Source of the DNA: Deltaproteobacteria bacterium
Lineage (GTDB): Bacteria > Myxococcota_A > UBA9160 > UBA4427
Direction: 5' to 3'
Length of the DNA stretch: 64,000 nucleotides
Assembly: GCA_002719955.1 (NCBI GenBank)
Contig: PBFW01000005.1
Coordinates: forward strand, 79,545 to 143,544
Shown: positions 17,097 through 25,099 of the stretch, piece by piece
Layout of the letters: every line of letters starts with the position of its first letter
Position numbering within the stretch: the stretch's first letter is position 1
The notes under the pieces: model-generated
What the model was told of the DNA's origin: nothing
What the model saw: the letters and a program-made list of their open reading frames with translations, nothing else
Databases searched by the model: none
Made by a program: the position numbers and the translations under genes

Positions 17097-17423
17097 ATGT
17101 CTGATCGAAATACTCGGCCGACCGCGGGAAGACTCGAAATCCTGAAGGGTGGATTCGAGGGCATGACCAATGACATCGACGGCGACGAGGTCGTGATCGG
17201 CCGAAATCCAACGACCGATATCACGCTTCTGGACGAGGGGATCCGTCGCGAACACGCGCGGGTGCTCTACGACGAGGACGTGCCGGGCAACGTGATCGAG
17301 GATCTCGCTTCGACAAACGGAACCAAGGTCAACGGAAAGCGCATTCGCACCGCGCCCCTCTCCGAGGGCGACAAGATCCAGATCGAACAGGTGCTCTTTC
17401 GTCTTCCTTTCGTGAAGGACTGA
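17097..17423 (+). CDS. FHA-domain protein
   Basis: A 108-residue protein that is essentially a single forkhead-associated domain, a phosphothreonine-peptide-binding module. Conserved positions are VIGRNPTTDI, EHARV and STNGTKVNG. The usual Ser-Arg-x-His reads RREH, so the phosphate-contacting Ser is replaced by Arg and phosphothreonine binding may be altered. GGAGAG precedes ATG 17097. No Ser/Thr kinase is encoded within the window. Regulation of the following export genes is possible but unsupported. Confidence 0.88.
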   Translation: MSDRNTRPTAGRLEILKGGFEGMTNDIDGDEVVIGRNPTTDITLLDEGIRREHARVLYDEDVPGNVIEDLASTNGTKVNGKRIRTAPLSEGDKIQIEQVLFRLPFVKD

Positions 17424-17545
17424 GCGCATCCGGATCGGAGCCTTCTCTTCGAGCGTCTGGTTGCGCCCCCCCCGCCCGGCCCGATAGCGTCTCCCTGTTC
17501 CGAACCGCCCATGGCGGTCGACGGGCCAAACGGGGGACACACGGG

Positions 17546-18325
17546 TTGTATCAAGAAAACGCCGATTGCGTTCGAATGCAGGAGCCCGGGACCGCTTACC
17601 AAAGGTTCCGAGGAGTTGCTGGTGAGGGTGCCATCGGGGCGCTCTGCGTCCTTTCGGCGCTGATGCTGCTGACGATTGGCTGTACCACTCCGGCGCCCCC
17701 GCCTCCGCCACCTGCGGTGGTGGGCTATCTCGTCGGAGCGCCCGACGTCCTTCTCATCCATGTTCTTCCCGAGCCGGTGATCGAGCGGGAGGTTCGCGTT
17801 CGCCCGGACGGCAAGATCTCCGTCGACCTCGTTGGGGATATCCAGGCGGCGGGTCGTGCGCCGATCGATATCGCCGCGGAAATCCAGACCGAGATCAGCC
17901 GCTTCAAGCGCGATGCGGCCGTGAACGTGACGGTCGTGGAATCACCCAGTCAATTCGTCACGATCTACGGAGAGGTACAGCAGCCGGGGACCTTCCCGCT
18001 CAATTCGGAAACGCGTATTTCCGAGGCGATCGGTCGGGTCGGTGGGCCGCGTCCCTTCGCCTCGCTGAACTCCGTGCGCCTGATTCGCTCGCAGGGGGCG
18101 AAGACCGAAATCATCGAGATCGAACTCGGGAATATCCAGAACGGAGACCTCTCGACCAACTACATTGTCCGCCAGGGCGACCTCATCGTGGTTCCACCGA
18201 CGCTCCTGGCGAAGGTCGGTTACGCCGTGCAGATGCTGCTCTTCCCGCTGCAACCGATCATCAGTGGCGCCTCCTCGGCGGGTTCGATCTACAGCGGGGT
18301 CAGTAATGTTCGAGACGCCCAATAG
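17546..18325 (+). CDS. Wza-like polysaccharide export outer-membrane lipoprotein
   Basis: 259 residues. A hydrophobic segment ends in the lipobox LTIGC (Cys near residue 47), followed by a poly-proline linker. The polysaccharide-export domain comes next (YLVGAPDVLLIHVLPEP through EIQTEISRF), then an SLBB-type domain (VTIYGEVQQPGTFPL). The protein is smaller than E. coli Wza and resembles the short exporters of exosortase-linked (XrtA/PEP-CTERM) polysaccharide loci. It is paired with the ExeA-like ATPase 260 bases downstream, as in those loci. No exosortase or glycosyltransferase occurs in this window. Confidence 0.88.
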   Translation: MYQENADCVRMQEPGTAYQRFRGVAGEGAIGALCVLSALMLLTIGCTTPAPPPPPPAVVGYLVGAPDVLLIHVLPEPVIEREVRVRPDGKISVDLVGDIQAAGRAPIDIAAEIQTEISRFKRDAAVNVTVVESPSQFVTIYGEVQQPGTFPLNSETRISEAIGRVGGPRPFASLNSVRLIRSQGAKTEIIEIELGNIQNGDLSTNYIVRQGDLIVVPPTLLAKVGYAVQMLLFPLQPIISGASSAGSIYSGVSNVRDAQ

Positions 18326-18586
18326 CTGCGCCGAACCTGCTGCTGGCCTACCGATCGTCGTGAACCGATCGGACGGGAATGCGCAATCGTCGCATCCGCG
18401 ATGGAATCGAGCGTTCCCAACGTCGCGTTCACACCGACTCACGTAGCTCCTCCGCTTCGCCGAAAAGCCTCGGGGAGAGGGTGTTCGCGGAGCGCGTAGC
18501 CCGCGTCGCGCGGCGCTGCTCGGGCGCTTCGAAACGAGTCCGGCAATCCGAGTGCGGGTCGCGGCGAGGAAGGGGGGAGAGAGAAG

Positions 18587-19435
18587 ATGTACGAGAGCTT
18601 CTTCGGCCTTCGCGAGCTGCCTTTTTCGCTGACGCCCGACCCTCGCTTCCTGTGGCTGTCGGATACCCACGAGGAGGGTTTGGCGACGCTCGTGTACGGC
18701 ATCACGCGCCACAAGGGGTTTCTCCTGCTGACGGGCGAGGTCGGGACCGGCAAGACGACCCTGCTGCGTGCGGCCCTGCGCGAACTTCCGCACGACACGG
18801 ATACGGCGCTGATCATCAATACGATTGGCCTGACGCCGCTCGATCTGCTCAAGCTGATCGCAGCGGAATTCGGCATCGAAGGCCGCTTCGAGTCGACCGC
18901 GGATTACCTGATCGCAATCAACCGGATGCTGCTCGAGCGCCTTCGCTCGGGTCACAACACCGTCCTGATCATCGACGAAGCGCAGAATCTCGACGCAGCG
19001 ACCCTCGAAGAGGTGCGCCTCCTGTCCAATCTCGAAACCGACACGGCGAAGCTGATGCAGATCGTGCTGACCGGACAGCCCGAACTGATCCGCAAGCTCG
19101 CGAGCCCGCAATTGCGCCAGCTCCGCCAGCGGATCGCGATCGAGCATCATATGGAGCCGCTGACCGCCGAGCAGGTCAAGACCTACCTGTGCCATCGCAT
19201 CGAGGTGGCGGGCGGGCGTTTCGAAGAGATCTTCGAACCCGGGGTCGAGACCGTCTTCTTCTGGTTTTCCCACGGCTGCCCGCGCCTGATCAGCCTCTTG
19301 GCCGACCGAGTCCTGCTCTCGGCCTATTCGAAGCAGATCGCTCCGATCTCGCCCGATTTCGTAGAGGCGAAGGCCAAAACGATGAGCGCGATCCGCGCCG
19401 CGGGACTCGCCTCCGATCTCAGTCCGAGCAGCTGA
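18587..19435 (+). CDS. ExeA/GspA-like AAA ATPase, exopolysaccharide-locus type
   Basis: 282 residues beginning MYESFFGLRELPFSLTPDP, the characteristic start of ExeA-like ATPases in exosortase-associated polysaccharide clusters. Walker A is TGEVGTGKTTLLRA near residue 48 and Walker B is VLIIDEAQN near residue 128, with arginine-finger helices after LRQLRQRI. Unlike Aeromonas ExeA it ends after the ATPase region with no peptidoglycan-binding domain. A role in polysaccharide export or assembly is inferred from family and from the Wza-like neighbour. GGGGGAGAGAG just before the ATG supports this start. Confidence 0.88.
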   Translation: MYESFFGLRELPFSLTPDPRFLWLSDTHEEGLATLVYGITRHKGFLLLTGEVGTGKTTLLRAALRELPHDTDTALIINTIGLTPLDLLKLIAAEFGIEGRFESTADYLIAINRMLLERLRSGHNTVLIIDEAQNLDAATLEEVRLLSNLETDTAKLMQIVLTGQPELIRKLASPQLRQLRQRIAIEHHMEPLTAEQVKTYLCHRIEVAGGRFEEIFEPGVETVFFWFSHGCPRLISLLADRVLLSAYSKQIAPISPDFVEAKAKTMSAIRAAGLASDLSPSS

Positions 19436-19560
19436 CGCCCGGCTCAACCCTGCCCCCAGGGTTCAGACTGCCTCGCGGCGCCGGGTGAGTGGACGACTCA
19501 CGGACACGACCGCTGGGACCTCCCCCACGCGCGCGCGGCCGTGACTCGCCGCAGGCCTCT

Positions 19561-19764
19561 CTAGAAGAGTGTGTAAATGAAGGGCGCAGCGGCCGTGCCC
19601 CCGAGCACGACGAGCATACCTAGACCGAGAATCGCGATCACGATCGGCGCCAACCACCACTTCTTGTTCTCCTTCAAGAAGTCGCTGAATTCCCCTGCGA
19701 GTCCCGTGCGCTCTCCCGAAGCCTGCGTGGCAAAATCGTCGTTCGAGTTGTTTTCGTCGGCCAT
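19561..19764 (-). CDS. Small membrane protein, DUF5989 type
   Basis: 67 residues from ATG 19764, with a charged N-terminus, an amphipathic segment (GEFSDFLKENKKWWLAPIV) and one transmembrane helix. The pattern FLKENKKWWLAP is the signature of the DUF5989 family, whose genes usually sit beside SxtJ and carbamoyltransferase genes, as here. Function unknown; a small subunit or anchor for the carbamoyltransferase module is an inference. The frame is open to 19854, but the upstream part lacks family features. Confidence 0.8.
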   Translation of the reverse strand: MADENNSNDDFATQASGERTGLAGEFSDFLKENKKWWLAPIVIAILGLGMLVVLGGTAAAPFIYTLF

Positions 19765-19854
19765 GAATCGGATCTCCAGCGCATCTGCGCACTCAAATCG
19801 CGTCAATCTGCTGCGGGTTTTCGGTCCCCGCGGAATCCTCACCAGGAATCTCAC

Positions 19855-20304
19855 CTAGAACTGCCGGAAATAGCTTTCCTTGCCACGGCGGGGTCGCGGA
19901 TCGCTCCAATAGCTCTGCCGGTCGCTTTCGAAACAACGATTGAGCGGGTCCTTGCCGATCAGGCGAAACACGAGTCCCAGCGGCGTGATCATCCCGAAGA
20001 AGAGCAGCCCCATGATGAGATACGAGAGCACGAACCCGATCGGATACGCCAAAATCGTCAGCCCGACGTAGATCGGAAGGTTCGCGCGCGGAGCGACCAA
20101 CGAGAAGAGCGTCGAGATCCCGGCTAGCAGCACGAAGGCACCCGCCACGATCGGGCGCGACTCGCCCAACCAGCCGCCGGAGAAAACCAACACTTCAACC
20201 CACGCGATCGCCGCCAGGCACGAAAAGCCAAAAAGGGCGATGAAACCGAACTGTCTGAGAGTTCGCGCGTCCGGTCGCCAGTCGATTTTGATCATCTTAC
20301 TCAT
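19855..20304 (-). CDS. SxtJ-like membrane protein
   Basis: 149 residues with about four hydrophobic segments (FGFIALFGFSCLAAIAWVEV, IVAGAFVLLAGISTLFSLV, YVGLTILAYPIGFVLSYLI, LLFFGMITPLGLVFRLIG). The terminus LIGKDPLNRCFESDRQSYW is typical of the SxtJ family, named from the saxitoxin cluster and common next to NodU-type carbamoyltransferases. The biochemical role is unknown. It lies between the carbamoyltransferase and DUF5989 genes on the same strand. Confidence 0.85.
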   Translation of the reverse strand: MSKMIKIDWRPDARTLRQFGFIALFGFSCLAAIAWVEVLVFSGGWLGESRPIVAGAFVLLAGISTLFSLVAPRANLPIYVGLTILAYPIGFVLSYLIMGLLFFGMITPLGLVFRLIGKDPLNRCFESDRQSYWSDPRPRRGKESYFRQF

Positions 20305-20393
20305 TCAGAGCTCCGTGCCTGAGGCGGTCTTGGGACCCTTGCCCCGCCGCCCGGAGCTTTCATGCGCCGAGCGAACGCGTCGCGGGCGAAACA

Positions 20394-22226
20394 TCAATCG
20401 AGAGCGAATTCGGCTAGGTAGGCATCGACGTCGATCTCTTTCGCATTAGGCTGATCCTGTTTGAGGATCACGAAATTCTCGAGGACCAGCGCATCCATAT
20501 TCGTGTACATGAAACAGCGAAACGCGTCCTCTGGGGTGTTGACGATCGGCTCTCCGCGCACGTTGAAGCTGGTGTTGATCACGACCGGGCTGCCCGTCTT
20601 CTCTTTGAATTTCTCGATGATCTTGTAGAAACGTGGGTGGTGTTGCCGATCGATCGTCTGGACTCGCGCCGAGTAGTCGACATGTGTGATCGCTGGAACG
20701 ACCGAACGCACCTCCTTCAACTTGTCGAGGCCCTTGGCCTGGTCCGCTTCGGCGACGGAGAGCCGTTTGGCCTCCCTGACCGGCGCGACCAGCAGCATAT
20801 AGGGGCTGTTCTCGTCCGGTCGCATTTCGAAATACTCGTCGACGTCCTCCCGTAGAATCGCCGGCGCGAAGGGCCGAAACGACTCGCGGAACTTGATCTT
20901 GAGATTCATCGTCTCCTGCATCTTGACCGATCGGCCATCGCCCATGATCGAGCGGCAGCCGAGGGCACGAGGGCCGAACTCCGCACGATCCGAGAAATGG
21001 CCAACGACGTTTTGGCTCGCGATCAGCTCCGCGACCTGGTCGACGAGATCTTCTTCGCTCTCGTAGTAGTGGTAGACCGCCTCAGCCGAATCGAGATAGG
21101 CCTTGATCTCATCGTTGGAGAACTCGGGCCCGAGCAGGGAGCCGAGCTGAGAGTCCTGGCTCTTGACTTCGCGCGGCTTGTCGAGAAGTTCGTGCCAGGT
21201 GAAGAGAGCCGCCCCGAGCGCCCCGCCGGCATCACCCGCGGCAGGCTGGATCCAGATATTTTCGAAAGGCCCCTCGCGCAACACCCGCCCATTGGCGACA
21301 CAATTGAGGGCGACCCCGCCCGCCATCGTGAGATTCGTCGCCCCGGTCAGCTCGTGGGCGTAGCGGGCGATCCGGAGCACGATCTCTTCGGTCACCGCCT
21401 GAATGGAAGCCGCGATGTCCATCTCGCGCTGCGTGATGTCCGTCTCGCTCTCGCGGCGCGGGCCACCGAAGAGCGAGTCCATCTTCGACGTGGTCATGAC
21501 GTCGCTGTCGCAATATCCGAAATAGGACATATCCATTCGGAAGGAGCCGTCCTGCTTGATGTCGAGGAGCTTCTCGATCATCAGGTCCTTGTAGATGGGC
21601 TCGCCGTAGGGGGCGAGTCCCATCAACTTGTACTCGCCACTGTTCACCCTGAATCCGGTGAAATAAGTGAACGCCGAATAGAGCAATCCGAGCGAATGCG
21701 GGAAGCGCATCTCCTTGAGCATCTCGAGGCGACGGCCCCGACCGTGGGCGATCGTTCCGGTCGCCCACTCGCCGACGCCATCGAGGGTGAGGATCGCAGC
21801 CTCCTCGAAGGGCGAGGGGAAGAACGCGCTGGCCGCGTGGGATTCGTGATGCTCGGTGAACACGTAGCGACCCTTGTACTGCCGATCGAGGCCGATATCG
21901 AGTTCACGTGGCGTGTGAAGCTTCTGCTGAAGCCAGAGTGGCATGCCCATCAGAAAGAGCTTGAAGCCCGACGGCGCATACGAAATATAGGTCTCGAGCA
22001 GCCGGTCGAATTTGAGCAGCGGCTTGTCGTAGAACGTGACCAGGTCGACTTCGGATGCCTCGATCCCGCCCCGCGCAAGGCAGAATTCGACCGCATTCTT
22101 CGGGAAACGAAAATCGTGCTTCTTCCGTGTGAAGCGTTCTTCCTGGGCGGCGGCCGCAATCTCGCCGTCTTGGACGAGACAGGCCGCGCTGTCGTGGTAG
22201 TAGGCCGAGATTCCGAGAATGTTCAA
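20394..22226 (-). CDS. NodU/CmcH-type carbamoyltransferase
   Basis: 610 residues. The N-terminal Kae1-like actin-fold domain starts MNILGISAYYHDSAACL and carries EHHESHAASAFFPSPF near residue 140 (conserved His cluster) and LTLDGVGEW. The C-terminal YrdC-like domain includes VNTSFNVRGEPIV and the EDAFRCFMYTNMDALVL end. These enzymes make carbamoyl-adenylate from carbamoyl phosphate and ATP and transfer the carbamoyl group to a hydroxyl of a sugar or natural product. With SxtJ and DUF5989, and facing polysaccharide-export genes, decoration of a surface polysaccharide is a reasonable inference. Confidence 0.93.
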   Translation of the reverse strand: MNILGISAYYHDSAACLVQDGEIAAAAQEERFTRKKHDFRFPKNAVEFCLARGGIEASEVDLVTFYDKPLLKFDRLLETYISYAPSGFKLFLMGMPLWLQQKLHTPRELDIGLDRQYKGRYVFTEHHESHAASAFFPSPFEEAAILTLDGVGEWATGTIAHGRGRRLEMLKEMRFPHSLGLLYSAFTYFTGFRVNSGEYKLMGLAPYGEPIYKDLMIEKLLDIKQDGSFRMDMSYFGYCDSDVMTTSKMDSLFGGPRRESETDITQREMDIAASIQAVTEEIVLRIARYAHELTGATNLTMAGGVALNCVANGRVLREGPFENIWIQPAAGDAGGALGAALFTWHELLDKPREVKSQDSQLGSLLGPEFSNDEIKAYLDSAEAVYHYYESEEDLVDQVAELIASQNVVGHFSDRAEFGPRALGCRSIMGDGRSVKMQETMNLKIKFRESFRPFAPAILREDVDEYFEMRPDENSPYMLLVAPVREAKRLSVAEADQAKGLDKLKEVRSVVPAITHVDYSARVQTIDRQHHPRFYKIIEKFKEKTGSPVVINTSFNVRGEPIVNTPEDAFRCFMYTNMDALVLENFVILKQDQPNAKEIDVDAYLAEFALD

Positions 22227-22569
22227 GTTCGTCCTACCCTGTTTCGGCGATCCGGTCGATCACCCGATTCCGGGTTTCGCTGATTCCGTCTTCGTCAAGC
22301 ACCGCAGATTCCAGAGGACACGACGATCTGTTGGGCCCAGCCTGCGGGCTCATCGAGCGCAAGCCCCCCTCTTCGTCGGAAGTTCCGGCTCTCGAAGTGA
22401 GTGCCTCGTTCTCGCATTTCAGTGACTCCCAATCCTTCGCAGAATCGCTCCTGGGACCCGGCCCTTCGAGGCGACTCTCTGCCAGGGTCTTTTGCCCCTC
22501 GCTTCGCGGACTCCGCCATCCGCAGGGAAGCCGCAGCGCGGGTGAATCGCAGGGGGCGACGGGTTCCTC
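22227..22569. other. Intergenic region, nothing recognised
   Basis: 343 bases between the carbamoyltransferase start and the end of the cysteine-rich gene. A 74-codon minus-strand open frame (22295-22519) has no recognisable features and is not called. The region presumably holds the carbamoyltransferase promoter, but no convincing -35/-10 pair was found. Confidence 0.5.
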
Positions 22570-22863
22570 TCAGCCCTTCTTGAACAGGTTTTCCAGGTCC
22601 TTCTTCGCTCTCGCCCGCTCGCTGCCCTCCTCGGCCTGGCCATCCCCCCTTCCCGGCCTGAAAAAATCACAACGATTGGCTCGGTCTCGGTCGAGTAGAC
22701 GCTCGGCATTCGGCTCGCGGCATTCGTTGTACGCCGAGAGGTCGTGATGAACACAGTTTAGGCAGATATGAAGATCCGCGTGACAGCGATCGCATTCGTC
22801 CCGAAAACCGAGCGACTCGCCCGGGGCGAGCGGAATATCACTCTGGCAGGCATGGCACTCCAT
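22570..22863 (-). CDS. Small cysteine-rich, probably zinc-binding protein
   Basis: 97 residues from ATG 22863. Paired cysteines occur as CHAC (residues 3-6), CDRCH (24-28) and CLNC (34-37) with His39/His40, then C48 and C65; the tail is charged and helical. The pattern suggests one or two zinc ribbons. No named family is recognised. The frame is open upstream to 23190, but that stretch is arginine-rich shadow sequence overlapping the divergent small gene. Function unknown. Confidence 0.6.
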   Translation of the reverse strand: MECHACQSDIPLAPGESLGFRDECDRCHADLHICLNCVHHDLSAYNECREPNAERLLDRDRANRCDFFRPGRGDGQAEEGSERARAKKDLENLFKKG

Positions 22864-23009
22864 CCGGCAAGCCTGCGGCAATTCGTGCGCAATTGCCAGC
22901 ATCGCATCGATCGCACATCGGAGCTTCCCGTCGATTCCATCGGCGGCGTTCGCGATGCGGAATCGCCGCGCTCTAGTTCCGCCCCGCGACGTCCGATCAC
23001 TCACACAAT

Positions 23010-23336
23010 ATGTTCCAACCAAAACCCCACATCCGCTCGACTCACGAGAACGTGGTCGAACTCGCCGAGGACATCGATCGCTTCGTGTTCGGGCTCGCGG
23101 AGCGGATCGATTCGATCCAGGACGCCGAACTCGCCGGGAAATCGGCCGAAGTCGCCCAACTCGTCCGCACGCTTTGCCAGGACGCGGCACGGCTCGGATA
23201 TCCGGGAATGGCGATGACTGCGAAGGGGGTCGTCTCGGCAGCCGAAGACGATCAGCGTGACGAGCTCCAGGAGACGATCGTCGAGCTCACGGAGATCGCC
23301 CAGCGCATCCGCCAGGGGCATCGCGGGGCCGCCTGA
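23010..23336 (+). CDS. Small helical protein, HPt-like appearance
   Basis: 108 residues, predicted all-helical and acidic (ENVVELAEDIDRFVFGLAERID, AEVAQLVRTLCQDAARLGYPGMAMTAKGVVSAAE). The size and helix pattern recall histidine-phosphotransfer or similar four-helix modules, but there is no obvious phospho-acceptor HxxKG motif, so no function is assigned. It is divergent from the cysteine-rich gene and shares a 146-base intergenic region with it. Confidence 0.5.
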   Translation: MFQPKPHIRSTHENVVELAEDIDRFVFGLAERIDSIQDAELAGKSAEVAQLVRTLCQDAARLGYPGMAMTAKGVVSAAEDDQRDELQETIVELTEIAQRIRQGHRGAA

Positions 23337-23392
23337 GGCATCGACCGTCGGGTCTTCCACGTCCGGTGTCGTGCTCGGATACAGCGTTCAAC

Positions 23393-24160
23393 TCACACGA
23401 AGAACCAGAACGAGAATGCGGATCCGTCGGCGTCGCGGAAGAGTTCTCCTCCCCAGATCGCGAGTGCGAGGAGCGCACCATTCGTGACGCCGTGCACCAG
23501 CATGACGGCACTCAGACTCTTTCGATAATAGAACCAGAGGCTCGACAAGAGCACCCAGGGCACACACACCCACCACTCCCAGGGGACATGTCCCACGGTG
23601 AACACCACGGTGGTGACTAGCAGGCTGCGCACCGTGAACCGCGCAATCGGTAGGCCGCGAAAATCTTCGACTTCCCAGGCATCGGCCATGCGCATGACAA
23701 AACTGCGAATGAAAAGCTCTTCGAAAATCGGAGTGACGATCCCGTAGCCGAATAACCGCAATACTAGAATCAGCCCCACGAATTCCTCCCCGGCCATCGC
23801 CGGATCGAACTCGCCGCCGGGCTCGGGCCGCAGCGACGGAATCAGCAGGAAGGGCACCACCCACACGGCGGTGAGCGCCAGGCCGACCAAAAGGTCCAGC
23901 GCACCGCCCCGCCAACCGATTCGTGCGCCCTCGCCCCGCCATTCCGGATAGGCGCCGCGCGATCGAAACCAGAGGATCAGGGCGAGCACGATCGCGGGCT
24001 TGAGCAGGAGCAGGAAGGGGCCAGCAGCCTCCGGCAGCCTCGCGCCGAGCTCCGACATCAGCAAGAAGCCGCCATAGGGCCCGATATAGGGCCACCAGCC
24101 GTGCCCCTCTCGTTCGGGCTCGGGCGCTGCGTCGGCGGTGGCGAATTCGTCAGGTGCCAT
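23393..24160 (-). CDS. CPBP-family intramembrane metalloprotease (CAAX protease-related)
   Basis: 255 residues with about seven hydrophobic segments. The three CPBP/Abi motifs are present: FEELFIRSFVMR (EExxxR), FTVGH (FxxxH) and HGVTN (HxxxN). The layout resembles the CAAX-protease-related family often found near exosortase systems, which is suggestive given the XrtA-like genes at 17.5-19.4 kb; substrates are unknown. It ends the D-aminoacylase/BKACE operon after an 18-base gap. Confidence 0.85.
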   Translation of the reverse strand: MAPDEFATADAAPEPEREGHGWWPYIGPYGGFLLMSELGARLPEAAGPFLLLLKPAIVLALILWFRSRGAYPEWRGEGARIGWRGGALDLLVGLALTAVWVVPFLLIPSLRPEPGGEFDPAMAGEEFVGLILVLRLFGYGIVTPIFEELFIRSFVMRMADAWEVEDFRGLPIARFTVRSLLVTTVVFTVGHVPWEWWVCVPWVLLSSLWFYYRKSLSAVMLVHGVTNGALLALAIWGGELFRDADGSAFSFWFFV

Positions 24161-24178
24161 GGTCTTCGGTGGCTCCGC

Positions 24179-25099
24179 TCAATTCGGCAGATTCAGGATC
24201 TTGCCCGCTTCGGCCGCGCTCGCCACCGGTCGCCCGACCTCCGCGCAGAGCGCGACCGCCTCCTCGACCAGCTCGAGATTGCTGGGCGCGCGGGTGCCCG
24301 CGTAATCCTCGAGGCCCACCCGCAGGTGGCCGCCGCGCTCCAGGGCATGGCGCGCGACGTCACCATCCCAGGGATCGCCGGAGACGATCGCGACCGACCA
24401 GGGGAGCCCATCGCCCCGCCCGTCAAAATGCTCGGCGAGTATCTCCAGATAGACATCGAGGCAGGATTTACGCGGCGGCAGACCAAAGAGCAGATCCACT
24501 TTTCCATCCCCGCGATAACTCGCCTCCCCCCCGAAATAGAAGCGCAGGAAAGCGCCCTGGGGCATCGCGCCCGCGCTGTGATAGGCGAGCGCAGCCCGCA
24601 GAAAGCCCGGCTCGAAGATCGCCATGCCGGGTCCCAATCCGAGCCGATCGCAGAGCGCATATTTGTAGGCCACATCGGCGGGCGAGTTTGCATAGACCCA
24701 ATCCGCCGGCATCGGTTTGCCCTCGTCGTCCGTCGGCATCAGGTTCACCGAGCCGGGATCGACAAAACCCATTCGCAATGGAAAGGCCTTCGCCAGGGGC
24801 TCGATATGGCTCGTCTTGTCCTCGATCGTCGGCCCGAAGACGATCGTCGGGTAGAGAATCGCATCGGGGAAACGCGCGTGTACGGGCTCGAAATGTTCGA
24901 GATATTGCCGTGCCCCCCGCTCGCCACCGATCGAGATATCCGGTGCGTGGGTGTGGACGATCGCCGCGCCCGCCTCGATGCAGCGAAGCGCGTCCTCGAC
25001 CAGCCCCTGCTGGGTCTGGGGCGAGTGCGGATTGCGGTCGGGTTGGGTCCCGCCGTTGAGCGCGACTTCGATGATGACGGGTTCTGCGGCCGCCACCAT
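24179..25099 (-). CDS. BKACE-family beta-keto acid cleavage enzyme (DUF849)
   Basis: 306 residues. The family condenses a beta-keto acid with acetyl-CoA to give acetoacetate and a CoA ester, with Zn2+ in a TIM barrel. Metal and active-site features visible are EVALNG (Glu11), the VHTHAPD motif (His49 and His51), a catalytic-region MAIFEPG segment, and the C-terminal LRVGLEDYAG. The substrate cannot be deduced. Its ATG overlaps the stop of the preceding D-aminoacylase gene as TGATG, indicating tight coupling and perhaps a shared pathway for N-acylated or amino-acid-derived compounds. Confidence 0.9.
   Translation of the reverse strand: MVAAAEPVIIEVALNGGTQPDRNPHSPQTQQGLVEDALRCIEAGAAIVHTHAPDISIGGERGARQYLEHFEPVHARFPDAILYPTIVFGPTIEDKTSHIEPLAKAFPLRMGFVDPGSVNLMPTDDEGKPMPADWVYANSPADVAYKYALCDRLGLGPGMAIFEPGFLRAALAYHSAGAMPQGAFLRFYFGGEASYRGDGKVDLLFGLPPRKSCLDVYLEILAEHFDGRGDGLPWSVAIVSGDPWDGDVARHALERGGHLRVGLEDYAGTRAPSNLELVEEAVALCAEVGRPVASAAEAGKILNLPN

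Noticed and set aside
18353..18377. CCGATCG...CGATCGG near-palindrome between the Wza-like and ExeA-like genes
   Set aside because: CGATCG-rich words are abundant everywhere in this window, so the pair is not distinctive.
20997..22283. A 428-codon plus-strand open frame opposite the carbamoyltransferase
   Set aside because: No recognisable motif, and it is antisense to an intact enzyme gene.
22295..22519. A 74-codon minus-strand frame before the carbamoyltransferase
   Set aside because: Arg/Gly-rich composition typical of non-coding high-GC DNA, and no domain.
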